Positions 14,406 to 24,257 of a DNA stretch of 64,000 nucleotides are shown one piece after another. Under the pieces are notes generated by a model. It worked only from the letters and a program-made list of their open reading frames with translations, made no database searches and had not been told where the DNA came from. The translations under genes and the position numbers were made by a program. The stretch's first letter is position 1. Each line of letters opens with the position of its first letter. Source of the stretch: Lachnospiraceae bacterium M18-1 (lineage in GTDB: Bacteria > Bacillota > Clostridia > Lachnospirales > Lachnospiraceae); assembly GCA_000403295.2 (NCBI GenBank), contig KE159605.1, forward strand, positions 66,845 to 130,844, read 5' to 3'.

Positions 14406-17400
14406 ATGGCAGCAGGCAGAAAGATAAAGGGAATCACATTAGAGATTGGAGGAGATACATCAGGACTGCAGAAAGCACTTGGCGATATAAATGGAAAGAT
14501 TAAAAGTACGCAGGCGCAGCTGAAAGATGTAAACAGTCTGTTGAAATTGGACCCTTCTAATGTTGTGTTGGTGACACAGAAACAGGAACTATTGAAAGAC
14601 GCGATTGCGGATACGACAGAAAAGCTGGACAACCTGGAAGCTGCTCAAAAGGATGTCACAGCGGCACTTGAAGCCGGTAAGATCGGGCAGGAGCAGTATA
14701 GAGCGTTTCAACGTGAAGTAGAGGAGACCAGGACAACTCTGAAACGTTATGAAACAGAACTTGACGGGCTGAATACGAATCAGGACAGGCTTGCAGTAAA
14801 TACAGAAAGATTAAATAAATTATTTGATGCAACAGGAAGCAATGTTGATGATTATGCGGATGTACTGGGGAGTAGGCTGGTAACTGCAATAAAAAATGGA
14901 TCTGCATCAGCAGACCAGCTAAAACTGGCATTAGAGAAGATAAGTAAATCTGCAATAGATGGAAAAGCGGATATCAAGCAAATAACAGCTGCACTTGACA
15001 CAGTGGATGATGGTCAGGCGATTAACAATCTAATACGAGAGTTAAAAGAAGCAGGTACACAGGCAGACAATACATCAGAGAAGATGGATAAAATTGGGAA
15101 AAGTCTGACAGGAGGCGCTTTAGTAGAAGCAGCGGAGCAGATTTCGGCTGTAGGTGATAAGATTGTTGTATTAGGAGAAAAGTCAATGGATGCTTTTACT
15201 GAAATGCAGGACGCAACAGTAAAAGCATCTACTTATTTTGGTGAGACGGGAGATGCGGCAGAGCAAACGGCAGGAATAATAAAAGATGTGTACTCAGAGG
15301 GAGTGGGAGACTCTTTAGATGCGGTATCAAATGCAGTCATAACGGTAAAAAAGAATTTGGATAACCTAAATGAGACAGATATGACACATCTTACAGAGCA
15401 GGCGATTACGCTGGACGAATTGTATGGCATTGATATGAATGAGACACTGCGAGGCGTAAATTCATTGATGCAGCAATATGGAATGTCTGCACAGGAAGCG
15501 ATGGACTATATTGTAAGGGGAACCCAGAACGGCCTGGATAAAACGAATGAACTTGGAGATAACCTTTCCGAGTATTCAGGAAAATTTGAGCAGGCGGGAT
15601 ATTCGGCCCAGGAATATTTTCAACTGTTGCAAAATGGCTTAGAAGGCGGAGCCTATAACCTAGATAAAGTCAATGACGCAATCAACGAGGTGACAACAAG
15701 GATAGCAGACGGCACAATAGCGGACTCGATGTCAAAGATTAATGAAAAGACCGGGGATCTGGAAGAGGGAACCGGGGGGTGGGGAGCGGAAGTAGAAGAG
15801 GTATTCCGACAGTGGCAGCAGGGAGGTGCAACGCAAAAACAGGTGATCGATGCTATCGTATCAGATATACAGAATACGGAAAATCAGCAGGACAAGCTAA
15901 ATAAGGCGGCATTGGCATTTGGTACGATGGCGGAAGATGGAAATGTGAAATTTATAGAATCCCTGACATCGGTAGGAAGTGCTTATGATAATGTGACAGG
16001 CGCAGCACAGAACATGTTTGATTCATCTACAACAGAGTCACAGAAATTCGAAGCAAGCATGCGACAGCTGGAACAGAGCATCATCCCATTGGGTGAGACG
16101 GTGATTAGGCTTGCTAATGAGATTCTTCCACCTTTAGTAGAGGTCGTAAAAAGAGTGGTAGATTTCTTCCAGAATCTTCCGGAACCCGTACAGAATTTTA
16201 TCTTGATATTAGGGGCGTTGATTGCTGCGTTTACAGCACTGGCACCTGTGATATCTGCAGTTGCAATGATAGTAGGAACACTGGGAACAGCTGCCTTGGG
16301 ACCAGTGATAGGGATTATCGTAGGAGTAGCCGCTGCCATAACCGGAATTATTGCGCTGGTGAAGAACTGGGGAACGGTAACGGAATGGTTTGGTGATTTA
16401 TGGCAGACAGTGAAAGAAAAATGTACTGCTATATGGGAATCAATCTGCGTTTTTTTTACAGAAAGGATACCGGCTGCATGGGATAGTGTGGTTGCAAAAT
16501 TCCAGGGAATACCAGAATGGTGGGCGGGGATTTGGCAACAGGTACAGGAGTTCTTTATAAATATATGGAACTCAATTATGGAAAATCCAATCATATCTGG
16601 AATTGTTACAACGATACAGGCATTGTGGGAAAACTGTGTATCAACATTACAGGGAATATGGAATGGATTGAAAGATATTGCTATGGGTGTATGGGAACTC
16701 ATAAAAAATAGTGTACTTGGACCGGTATTAGTATTAATCGATCTTGTTACCGGTGATTTTGAAAAGTTAGGAACAGATGCAAAACAGATTTGGGAGAATA
16801 TGCGAGATGCGGCAGGAACCATATGGGATGGGATTAAAACAGTGATTTTCAACCTGGTAAACGGAATGATTACAAATGTGACAACCATTGCAAATGGATT
16901 TCAGGATACAATAGAAAATATATGGGAAAGTATAAAGACAGCAGCAATGGAGAAATGGGAGAGTATAAAACAATATGTAGTAGATAAGGCAAAAAATTTG
17001 AAAGAACAGGCAATAGATGCATTTAAAAATATGCTTTCAGGAATCAAATCTACTCTTAGTAATCTGGGGGATATAGTTGAGAATGGATTTCAGTCAGCAA
17101 TTCGTTTTATCACATCACTACCAAGTAAAGCGCTGCAGTGGGGATCAGATTTTATAAATGGGATTGCGGAGGGAATTACAAATGCTATCGGAAATGTGAC
17201 AACCGCTGTGTCAAATGTTGCAGACAGGATACGTTCATTCCTTCATTTTTCAGTTCCAGATGAAGGACCGCTTACAGAATATGAATCATGGATGCCTGAT
17301 TTTATGGAAGGATTAGCGAAAGGGATAGAAAAAAGCAAATCGGTAGTTACAAACGCGCTTACAGGTCTGAGCAGAGATATGACAGTTAATGCAAATGCTA

Positions 17401-17588
17401 TGCTTGAGAATAGTGGGGGCATACAGAATACTGCTATAGCGAACATTACTTCTATATTGTCAAGATATCTTCCTTATTTAGAAAATGGAACAACGTTGAT
17501 ATGGGAGACAGGAGAAGTTGCAGCAGTTCTGGCACCATCAATGAATAAACAGCTGGGGATTCTGGCAAAGGAGGAAGAATATCTATGA
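14406..17588 (+). CDS. Tape measure protein
   Basis: 1060 residues, the largest phage gene here. The N-terminus (KGITLEIGGDTSGLQKALGDINGKIKSTQAQL) is diagnostic of Firmicute tape measures and is followed by long coiled coils. A hydrophobic segment at about residues 595-655 would insert in the host membrane; after that, Trp-rich repeats of the type IWxxIKxxxMEKW run to about residue 900. The C-terminus has FSVPDEGPLTEYESWMPDF, also typical. It sets tail length and forms the DNA channel. AGGCGGGAG supports ATG 14406; it ends in an ATGA overlap with the next gene. Confidence 0.95.
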   Translation: MAAGRKIKGITLEIGGDTSGLQKALGDINGKIKSTQAQLKDVNSLLKLDPSNVVLVTQKQELLKDAIADTTEKLDNLEAAQKDVTAALEAGKIGQEQYRAFQREVEETRTTLKRYETELDGLNTNQDRLAVNTERLNKLFDATGSNVDDYADVLGSRLVTAIKNGSASADQLKLALEKISKSAIDGKADIKQITAALDTVDDGQAINNLIRELKEAGTQADNTSEKMDKIGKSLTGGALVEAAEQISAVGDKIVVLGEKSMDAFTEMQDATVKASTYFGETGDAAEQTAGIIKDVYSEGVGDSLDAVSNAVITVKKNLDNLNETDMTHLTEQAITLDELYGIDMNETLRGVNSLMQQYGMSAQEAMDYIVRGTQNGLDKTNELGDNLSEYSGKFEQAGYSAQEYFQLLQNGLEGGAYNLDKVNDAINEVTTRIADGTIADSMSKINEKTGDLEEGTGGWGAEVEEVFRQWQQGGATQKQVIDAIVSDIQNTENQQDKLNKAALAFGTMAEDGNVKFIESLTSVGSAYDNVTGAAQNMFDSSTTESQKFEASMRQLEQSIIPLGETVIRLANEILPPLVEVVKRVVDFFQNLPEPVQNFILILGALIAAFTALAPVISAVAMIVGTLGTAALGPVIGIIVGVAAAITGIIALVKNWGTVTEWFGDLWQTVKEKCTAIWESICVFFTERIPAAWDSVVAKFQGIPEWWAGIWQQVQEFFINIWNSIMENPIISGIVTTIQALWENCVSTLQGIWNGLKDIAMGVWELIKNSVLGPVLVLIDLVTGDFEKLGTDAKQIWENMRDAAGTIWDGIKTVIFNLVNGMITNVTTIANGFQDTIENIWESIKTAAMEKWESIKQYVVDKAKNLKEQAIDAFKNMLSGIKSTLSNLGDIVENGFQSAIRFITSLPSKALQWGSDFINGIAEGITNAIGNVTTAVSNVADRIRSFLHFSVPDEGPLTEYESWMPDFMEGLAKGIEKSKSVVTNALTGLSRDMTVNANAMLENSGGIQNTAIANITSILSRYLPYLENGTTLIWETGEVAAVLAPSMNKQLGILAKEEEYL

Positions 17589-18337
17589 ATGTTCTGACAA
17601 ATGGGGCGACAATTGAAGTGGAAGGGACCGGAGAAAGATTCCATACGATGAAAGACTGGGGAATGGCAATCAGCAACAACAACTATATAGGGGATGTTGT
17701 GCATGAATCCCGTTACGTGGATGTGCCAGGAGCAGATGGATTTCTAGATTTTTCGGAGGCTATAGCGGGAAGGCGAATATTCAAGGAGCGGACAATCAAC
17801 ATTGAGATTGGAGGAAAGAAACCACGAAACGATTGGGATAGTATTATTTCAGATATTCGGAATAAGATAGAGGGAAAGAAGGTACGAATCATATTTGATA
17901 ATGATACTGGATTCTATTGGACAGGACGGGCTACAATAAAAGAGTTCGACCGCAATCGTGAAATAGGCACATTTACTTTATCAATTCCAAAGGCTGACCC
18001 ATACAAATATAAAACGGAAGAATCCACAGACGATTGGCTGTGGGATGATTTGGATTTTGAAACCGGAATTATAGACGAAGACACAACAATATTGCTGACA
18101 GAATCAAATAATACACAAAGTTATACGATAATAGCCGGAGGAGCTCCATTTGTACCTGAAATACAGGTGAGCTACATTGGAGAAACTGGTATATCTATGA
18201 CTGCATATGGAGATAACTATACTCTGCTAAAAGGGAAGAACAGATTTGCGGATATTGTAATAGATCAGGAGGATGTGACACTGGAATTTAGTGGGATAGG
18301 GGAGATTATTATCAAGTTCAGAAGGAAGTCAATGTAA
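17585..18337 (+). CDS. Distal tail protein (Dit-like)
   Basis: 250 residues, coupled to the tape measure by ATGA. The N-terminal half has the Dit pattern (HESRYVDVPGADGFLDFSEA, RIFKERTINIEIGG) and the C-terminal half is a beta-sandwich. Dit forms the hexameric hub that joins tail tube to tail tip. The next gene starts immediately after the stop. Confidence 0.88.
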   Translation: MNVLTNGATIEVEGTGERFHTMKDWGMAISNNNYIGDVVHESRYVDVPGADGFLDFSEAIAGRRIFKERTINIEIGGKKPRNDWDSIISDIRNKIEGKKVRIIFDNDTGFYWTGRATIKEFDRNREIGTFTLSIPKADPYKYKTEESTDDWLWDDLDFETGIIDEDTTILLTESNNTQSYTIIAGGAPFVPEIQVSYIGETGISMTAYGDNYTLLKGKNRFADIVIDQEDVTLEFSGIGEIIIKFRRKSM

Positions 18338-20500
18338 ATGTATAAGGTGAAAATGGATGGACAGACATTGTACTATCCAGGAGACAATGAAGCGGTTTTG
18401 ATAAATTCTACGGTCAAGCTACAGACTGGATATGCGGGAACATTTGAATTTATGGTACCGGCGCAGAATCCTCTTTATGACAAAATAAATAACAGAAAAA
18501 GTATGGTAAGCGTATTCCGAGATTCTACGGAAATTTTTTACGGTGAAGTCAGGAAACAGCCAAAAAAAGACAGGAATAAGAATAAAAATGTTTATTGCGC
18601 CGGCGCAATGAGTTTTCTTTCTGACTCCATACAGCCAAGAAGAGAATACCATAATCTTACGCCGAGACAAATGCTGGAAGCATGGCTTAATGAGCATAAC
18701 AGCCAGGTAGAGGAACGTAAAAGGATTTACATAGGGATAGTAACAATTCATGATTCTAATGACAGTTTGTACAGATATACGAACAGGGAGAATACTCTGA
18801 AAGCTATACGGGAAAAGCTGGTGGATAAGCTGGGAGGATATCTGAGGATACGTCATATTGAAAACCGTTTATATTTGGACTGGATTACATTGGAGGAGTA
18901 TGGAAAGTATTGTAAACAGCCGATAGAATTTGGTTCAAATCTTTTAGAGTATTCTGAAAGCATAAATGCGGAAAATCTGATTACGGCACTCATTCCTCTT
19001 GGAGCCAGACTGGAAGGAAAGTCAGAGATTGAAGCGCTGGAAAAATATGTAGATATTACAAGTGTAAATAACGGAAAGGATTATGTATACAGTCAGGAGG
19101 CGGTTAATGAATTTGGATGGATATGGGGGACAAATACATGGAATGATGTGACAGACCCGTTAAATCTGATACGGAAAGGAAGAGAGTGGTTACAGGACAA
19201 TCAATTTGAAGAATGGATATTGAAAGTTACGGCTGTAGATTTATCCGCTATGGACCAGGAATATGAATCTTTTGAATGCGGAGATAGGATTCAATGCAGG
19301 GCAAAGCCATATGGAATGAATAGAGTATTTCCGGTACAAGAAATGACGATTTATTTGCAAGAGCCAGAAAAAAATACGTTGATACTTGGAGGGGCGGTAG
19401 AAAGGACATGCACATCACAGATAAAGGACTCAAATAATAAAGTAAATAACGAACTGGATAATATTCGCAAGACCACTTCCTGGATGCAGTCCGCCATCGA
19501 CAACGCCACGGCCATGATGACCGGCTCCAAGGGCGGCTATAAGATATCGGAGTTCGATGAGGACGGCCGATGGCTCCGGGACCTGTACATGAACGCACCG
19601 AATAAAGAGGATGCTTCCCAGGTGATGCAGATCAACATGAACGGCATCGGCTTTTCCAGGACAGGCTTCGAAGGGCCGTATCTTAACGCCTGGACGATAG
19701 ACGGCGTATTCATGGGGGAATTTATCAAGGCCGGTTCTGTTACCGCGGAGAAGCTGTCCGTAGAGTACCGTGAATCAGTAAATGAAGAGATCGTTTCCAA
19801 GTTCAATGTGGCAAAAGACCTGATCTCCGCCGAGGTGACCCGGGCACAGGGAGCGGAGGTGGAGCTGGCCGCTTCCCTGAAAGTGACGTCTGAACTGGTG
19901 GAAACGAAGGTGTCAAAGGGAGATTTTGGATCATATGTGCAGCAGTATTATGACAAGGTGATCTACGGGTTCAACCACAGCAGCAGATATGTGCAGATCA
20001 ATCCCGGGGAGATCGCCATCTACGACAACGGCGTGGAGGACAGTAAGCTGCGGTCTTCTTTCGACCAGAATGGGAACCATTTCTACAGGGACGGGTACTA
20101 CATCGGGAAGATCGGGACAAACTTCCAGACAAATGACAGGTCGAAAAGGGGGCTCGTATTTGACCTGGAGAGTCAGGCGGCCTATATGACTTGGGCGGCG
20201 AAGAAATCTGCATCCAGCAGTGGATATACCATGGTTTTTACCTATACGCTGGATGCTATGGATGATTACTCAAGCGATACGCTGCATGCAGGGTGTGACC
20301 TGGACATGCACAACCGATGGATCCGGAACGCGAAGATTAGCGGATCCGGGATCCAGTATGAGGATGCAGGGATCAGTGCCACGATCGATTTTGTACAGGT
20401 ACTGGAGATGAATCCGGACGGGACGGCGTCTCGGTGGGGAGACAGCGGAAGGATGCAGTTCAAAAACGGAAGGCTGGTCGATCTGAATTATTATGCATAG
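18338..20500 (+). CDS. Tail-tip protein (Tal/prophage endopeptidase-type), mosaic
   Basis: 720 residues starting directly after Dit. Residues 1-370 form a gp27-like tail hub (TGYAGTFEFMVPAQNPLYDKI, MSFLSDSIQPRREY, GARLEGKSEIEALEKYVDI). From about residue 378 (19,470) the protein becomes a fibre-like module (TTSWMQSAIDNATAMMTGSK, then WRAFNG-type variable sheets). At this point the DNA switches abruptly from A+T-rich to G+C-rich codons, so the 3' half was acquired by recombination. It likely carries the receptor-contact region. I see no clear catalytic peptidase motif. Confidence 0.88.
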   Translation: MYKVKMDGQTLYYPGDNEAVLINSTVKLQTGYAGTFEFMVPAQNPLYDKINNRKSMVSVFRDSTEIFYGEVRKQPKKDRNKNKNVYCAGAMSFLSDSIQPRREYHNLTPRQMLEAWLNEHNSQVEERKRIYIGIVTIHDSNDSLYRYTNRENTLKAIREKLVDKLGGYLRIRHIENRLYLDWITLEEYGKYCKQPIEFGSNLLEYSESINAENLITALIPLGARLEGKSEIEALEKYVDITSVNNGKDYVYSQEAVNEFGWIWGTNTWNDVTDPLNLIRKGREWLQDNQFEEWILKVTAVDLSAMDQEYESFECGDRIQCRAKPYGMNRVFPVQEMTIYLQEPEKNTLILGGAVERTCTSQIKDSNNKVNNELDNIRKTTSWMQSAIDNATAMMTGSKGGYKISEFDEDGRWLRDLYMNAPNKEDASQVMQINMNGIGFSRTGFEGPYLNAWTIDGVFMGEFIKAGSVTAEKLSVEYRESVNEEIVSKFNVAKDLISAEVTRAQGAEVELAASLKVTSELVETKVSKGDFGSYVQQYYDKVIYGFNHSSRYVQINPGEIAIYDNGVEDSKLRSSFDQNGNHFYRDGYYIGKIGTNFQTNDRSKRGLVFDLESQAAYMTWAAKKSASSSGYTMVFTYTLDAMDDYSSDTLHAGCDLDMHNRWIRNAKISGSGIQYEDAGISATIDFVQVLEMNPDGTASRWGDSGRMQFKNGRLVDLNYYA
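18594..18609. repeat. Palindrome TTGCGCCGGCGCAA, copy 2 of 3
   Basis: Here the palindrome extends to 16 bp (A...T). It lies inside the tail-tip gene, in the A+T-rich half, where the G+C run of the site stands out. Confidence 0.7.
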
Positions 20501-20515
20501 ACCGAGAGGAAGGAA

Positions 20516-20728
20516 ATGATGGAAAATAGGAATAAAGATATCGTAAATGAAGATGTGGTCCTGATGGCGGAAGAAGGGGATCCGATGGAACAGACCGAAA
20601 AGAATGGGAATATCCTGAAGGACGTAAAAGAGCAATCAGGCCGGGAAAGAAATACGGAACTGCTCATCAGTATCGACAGGAAGCTGGATCTGCTTCTTGC
20701 GGCGCGGGATATGGGGGAAACAGTCTAG
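20516..20728 (+). CDS. Small acidic phage tail-region protein
   Basis: 70 residues, strongly charged, with a predicted amphipathic C-terminal helix (LISIDRKLDLLLAARDMG). AGAGGAAGG precedes ATG 20516. It sits between tail tip and fibre genes. Function unknown. Confidence 0.65.
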   Translation: MMENRNKDIVNEDVVLMAEEGDPMEQTEKNGNILKDVKEQSGRERNTELLISIDRKLDLLLAARDMGETV

Positions 20729-20741
20729 GAAGGAGTCTTAT

Positions 20742-21017
20742 ATGATCGAAGGGAAAAAAGAAAAGAAAACTGTAAAACCAGTGACAGTAAAGATTGACGA
20801 TTTTCGGAGGGATCTGAATCAGGTGGTGGCCGATTCCGGGCTGCCGCCTTTCTTGCTGGAGATGATCCTGGGGGAGATGCTCTCCGCTATGAGCAGGGTT
20901 GCCGAACAGGATCGTAAACAGGACCGGGAGTCCTGGGAGAAGGCCTGCAAAGAAAAGGTCCCTGCAGATAGAAGAGAGCAGGGACAGGCATGTAAGGACG
21001 GTGAAAAAGATGGCTGA
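20742..21017 (+). CDS. Small helical phage protein in the tail module
   Basis: 91 residues from ATG 20742 with AAGGAG 8 bases upstream; earlier in-frame ATG 20697 only overlaps the previous gene. Basic N-terminus, then an amphipathic helical core (VADSGLPPFLLEMILGEMLSAM) and a Glu/Lys/Gln-rich end. Likely a tail assembly helper, but no family is recognised. Overlaps the fibre gene by 8 bases. Confidence 0.65.
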   Translation: MIEGKKEKKTVKPVTVKIDDFRRDLNQVVADSGLPPFLLEMILGEMLSAMSRVAEQDRKQDRESWEKACKEKVPADRREQGQACKDGEKDG

Positions 21018-22278
21018 CATAAGTAAAGAGATACAGAATTTACGAGAGGCTAAAAAAGGTAAAAATGTCAGGGGGAGCCTGATATCTATAGCCGAAAAAG
21101 TTAACACAGAATCGACTGCTGCAAAAGAGGCGGCAGTCAACATGGCAGGAATTGCGGCAGAAGCGGTGGCCGGGGCAGATGAAGCAGTCGAAAGGGCTGA
21201 TGCCGCGGTCAGCAGCGCACAGGAAGCAGCAAAGGATATTCAGGACGCCGCAGACAGGGGAGATTTTTCTGCTACAGTCTCCGTGGATGAAGTGGTCACG
21301 GCGCAGCCCGGGGAGCCAGCTTCTGTGGAGAATGTAGGGACAGAGAAGGATGCCAGGTTCCGGTTCAAGATCCCGAAAGGAGAGAAGGGGGAAAAAGGGA
21401 AGGACGGGACCTCGATCAACATCACCGGAAAAGCGGATTCCGTGGAGAAACTGCCTGCCGAGGGGGAGCCCAATGCGGCCTACATCATAGGAGAAAATGT
21501 CTATGTGTGGGACGGGACACAGTGGAAGGATATGGGAAAGCTGCAGGGGCCTCCAGGAGAGTCGGCCACGATACAGATCGGGCAGGTCACAGACGGGGAG
21601 ACGGCATCGGTGGAGAACGTGGGAACGCCGAGCCAGGCAGTCCTTAACTTCATCCTGCCAAAAGGAAAAGACGGCAGATCTGTAGGGCTGGGGGAGCCGG
21701 AGATAACAGTGGACGCAGGAATCGGAGAACCTTATGCCGAGATCTCCATCAGCGGCCCGGATGATGCAAGGGTGATCAGTTTTAAATTCCATAACCTGAA
21801 AGGGGAGCCGGGGACGAAGGGCGCCATCGATGAGAATGCATCCGTTTCATATACGCCTGCCGAAGAACGGGCAAACATCCAAAGCGGTGAGACGCTGGCG
21901 GTCATCCTGGGAAAGCTGGAGAAGATCGTAACAGACCTGAAAGAGGTTGCATTTTCCGGGGATTACAAAGACCTGACAGGAGCGCCGAAGGATGTGGGAG
22001 ACCTGACCAATGAGGCGGGATATGTGACGACAGATACCTGGAAGGCGAATACAGCAGAGAGTGAAGGCTATGTGGCTTCCGGGTCAGGCCATGCAGATCA
22101 GGTATGGGGGACGGACGCGGAAGGGAATCCGGGCTGGAAGGACCGGGTGAAGGCGGAGGATCTTGAAAACGATTTTGTCAGCAAATCAGGTGATGCAATG
22201 ACAGGAGCCCTGGAAGTCCCCACCCTGGTGCTTGGATCAGAACCATCTGACAAGACCGGGGCCATGTGGATCGGATAA
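21010..22278 (+). CDS. Collagen-like tail fibre / upper baseplate protein
   Basis: 422 residues from ATG 21010. N-terminus binds the tail (MADISKEIQNLREAKKGKNV, then an Ala-rich coiled coil to about residue 90). The middle has beta segments alternating with short collagen-type repeats (GEKGEKGKDG, LQGPPGESA, LKGEPGTKG) and a WDGTQWKDMG element frequent in fibre proteins. The end (MTGALEVPTLVLGSEPSDKTGAMWIG) resembles fibre tips. It probably reaches toward the cell-surface receptor. Confidence 0.82.
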   Translation: MADISKEIQNLREAKKGKNVRGSLISIAEKVNTESTAAKEAAVNMAGIAAEAVAGADEAVERADAAVSSAQEAAKDIQDAADRGDFSATVSVDEVVTAQPGEPASVENVGTEKDARFRFKIPKGEKGEKGKDGTSINITGKADSVEKLPAEGEPNAAYIIGENVYVWDGTQWKDMGKLQGPPGESATIQIGQVTDGETASVENVGTPSQAVLNFILPKGKDGRSVGLGEPEITVDAGIGEPYAEISISGPDDARVISFKFHNLKGEPGTKGAIDENASVSYTPAEERANIQSGETLAVILGKLEKIVTDLKEVAFSGDYKDLTGAPKDVGDLTNEAGYVTTDTWKANTAESEGYVASGSGHADQVWGTDAEGNPGWKDRVKAEDLENDFVSKSGDAMTGALEVPTLVLGSEPSDKTGAMWIG

Positions 22279-22293
22279 AGGAGGAAGAGGACT

Positions 22294-23490
22294 ATGTTTG
22301 ATATTGATTACATCATTCCCTGTTATGGGAGACCGGAGATCATACGGCCGGGACTGCGGGCCCTGGCAAACCAGTGGCACAGCGAATACATCCATGTGAT
22401 TCTGGTCAATGACTGTTCCCCGAATACGGACTGTGACTACCAGGATCTGGTGGATGAATTTTCGTCATACCTGGACATCCGGTGCATCCGGACTCCAGAG
22501 AATGCAGGGCAGGGGCAGGCCAGGCAGTACGGGATCGACCATTCCTCCCATGAGTATTTTATGCTTCAGGATGAGGACGACCTCCTGGCAACCCCTCTGG
22601 CGGTCTCGATGTTTGTCGGGGCGGTGGAGGATAATATCTACCAGAAAGCCGAAAACCCTGGCGGAGATGGAAATGTATATATCCTGGATGGGGAAGGGAA
22701 GCCTGTCATTGATGAGACAAAAAAGCCTGTGGCCATCGTGTCCGGGCCGCTGCTTGAATTTGATGACCACCATACCCGGGTGATCGAAGCGGGCAACCGG
22801 ATCTGGGTCAATTCCAAGCTGTATAACAGGAGGTTACTGAAAGAGCATGATGTGAGGTTCAACGAGGCGCAGTCCAGGCACGCGGAGGATTATTATTTCA
22901 TGAACTGCTTCTTTTACTGCCTGGACCATGATCCGGGCTATATGGGGGTCCTGCTGGACGATAAACAACTGTATTATCTGTGGTACCCGAATGAGGGGAG
23001 CCAGAGCCGGAAGGACCCGCATTATAGCTTCATGCTTTCCGGATATACCATGAACGGCTCGGTGAACATCCTGGAATTCATGAAAGACACCGGGCGGCAT
23101 GGGATCGCATGGAATGAGGAGCGGGAGGCCGAGTACCGGCATACGGTCCTGAATATGACGGTCTACTCGTATTTTACGTTCTTATCCTTTATCCGGCGTG
23201 TGGCAACGACAGAGTATGTCCCGGCGCTGGAACTGGACTGGTACCTGCTGCGGGATTCCTGCAGCATGCTCCGGGAGAAGTGTCTGGAGTATTACCAGAC
23301 GTATACCTACACGGAGAAGATCGATGAATACCATATCGTGCATACACATACGGACGTACAGTTCTCGGAGCCGTGGGTGGATCTGGATACATATATTCTG
23401 GAGGGATGCGAGGAACTGTCCTGGACGTTCGAACAGCTGCTGCAGTGCAAAGAGAAGTACAGGTTTAATGAATGGGGGCTTCTGGAATGA
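22294..23490 (+). CDS. GT2-type (GT-A fold) glycosyltransferase in the tail cassette
   Basis: 398 residues. GT-A features: IIPCYGRPE at 7-15, LVNDCSPN with D40 at the nucleotide-sugar site, ENAGQGQARQYGID at 69-82, and the DxD-type cluster LQDEDDLL at 91-98. The C-terminal ~250 residues are family-specific. No membrane segment or signal is seen, so it acts in the cytoplasm. It is coupled by ATGA to a Ser/Thr-rich protein and sits among tail genes, so modification of a tail protein is a natural hypothesis; changing the host surface is the other option. AAGGAGGAAGAGG supports ATG 22294. Confidence 0.88.
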   Translation: MFDIDYIIPCYGRPEIIRPGLRALANQWHSEYIHVILVNDCSPNTDCDYQDLVDEFSSYLDIRCIRTPENAGQGQARQYGIDHSSHEYFMLQDEDDLLATPLAVSMFVGAVEDNIYQKAENPGGDGNVYILDGEGKPVIDETKKPVAIVSGPLLEFDDHHTRVIEAGNRIWVNSKLYNRRLLKEHDVRFNEAQSRHAEDYYFMNCFFYCLDHDPGYMGVLLDDKQLYYLWYPNEGSQSRKDPHYSFMLSGYTMNGSVNILEFMKDTGRHGIAWNEEREAEYRHTVLNMTVYSYFTFLSFIRRVATTEYVPALELDWYLLRDSCSMLREKCLEYYQTYTYTEKIDEYHIVHTHTDVQFSEPWVDLDTYILEGCEELSWTFEQLLQCKEKYRFNEWGLLE

Positions 23491-24242
23491 GCGGGCTGGT
23501 CATCAGGGATAAGAACGGGGAAAACATCAGCTATTTCGGGACGCAGTTCGAAGGGCTGGAGGATATGGGGAGCCGCCATTTATGCGTCAGGACTGGGAGC
23601 GGGGCGGAGGGTGTCGTGAAGTACGCGCTGACATCGAAACCGCTGAATGATAAGTATAAGGCGCTCCGGATGCGGATAGCGGACGGGGCCAGCGGGAAAG
23701 AGGCGTATATTGCGCAGAGGTATGTTGACAGCAGGACAGTATCTGTTTCGACAAGTTGTACTTCTTCCAGGTCGAGCCAGTATACAAGTACAAAAACGCT
23801 AACGACTGGAAGTTATACAAGAGTTGGTACAAAGACCTTGACAAGAAGTGCTTCACAACCATTAACCTATTACGGATCTCTTTTAAAATCTACAAAAGAG
23901 CAAGAACGACCGGGACCAACTACTAGTAAAACGACTTTAGCAACAGCTAAAAACGGATCATTTATCAAAAATGCTTCTTCCTCTACAAATTTTTTAACCT
24001 CTGTTATTGGAGAAGCGACGGTTGTCGGTGGACCATATGATTATACTTCATCATTTAAAGATGTATATACGGTGACTAGAGTTGCTTCTTCTAAAGTAAG
24101 CAGCTACACGCAAACCTACGCTTCTAATGTAGCCAGCAGTTCAGCCACACAAACAGCAACCGCATCCAGAAGCTCCGAATATACATCCAGCACCAGCGTA
24201 TCATCGACAGAATCATTTACCTCACACAACGTAGACCTCTAA
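23487..24242 (+). CDS. Ser/Thr-rich tail-cassette protein
   Basis: 251 residues starting in the ATGA overlap with the glycosyltransferase gene. Residues 1-83 are a compact, ordinary-looking domain (SGLVIRDKNGENISYFGTQF ... ASGKEAYIAQRYVD). From residue 84 to the end Ser and Thr dominate in clusters such as STSCTSSRSSQYTSTKT and SSTSVSSTESF, with very few acidic residues. No signal peptide or membrane segment. At the domain boundary (near 23,740) the DNA turns from G+C-rich to A+T-rich. I read it as a virion protein with a low-complexity, possibly glycosylated tail. Confidence 0.78.
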   Translation: MSGLVIRDKNGENISYFGTQFEGLEDMGSRHLCVRTGSGAEGVVKYALTSKPLNDKYKALRMRIADGASGKEAYIAQRYVDSRTVSVSTSCTSSRSSQYTSTKTLTTGSYTRVGTKTLTRSASQPLTYYGSLLKSTKEQERPGPTTSKTTLATAKNGSFIKNASSSTNFLTSVIGEATVVGGPYDYTSSFKDVYTVTRVASSKVSSYTQTYASNVASSSATQTATASRSSEYTSSTSVSSTESFTSHNVDL

Positions 24243-24257
24243 GGAAACACGTCAACC

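Noticed and set aside
22294..24242. Diversity-generating retroelement acting on the Ser/Thr protein
   Set aside because: No reverse transcriptase, no template repeat and no variable repeat were seen in the window.
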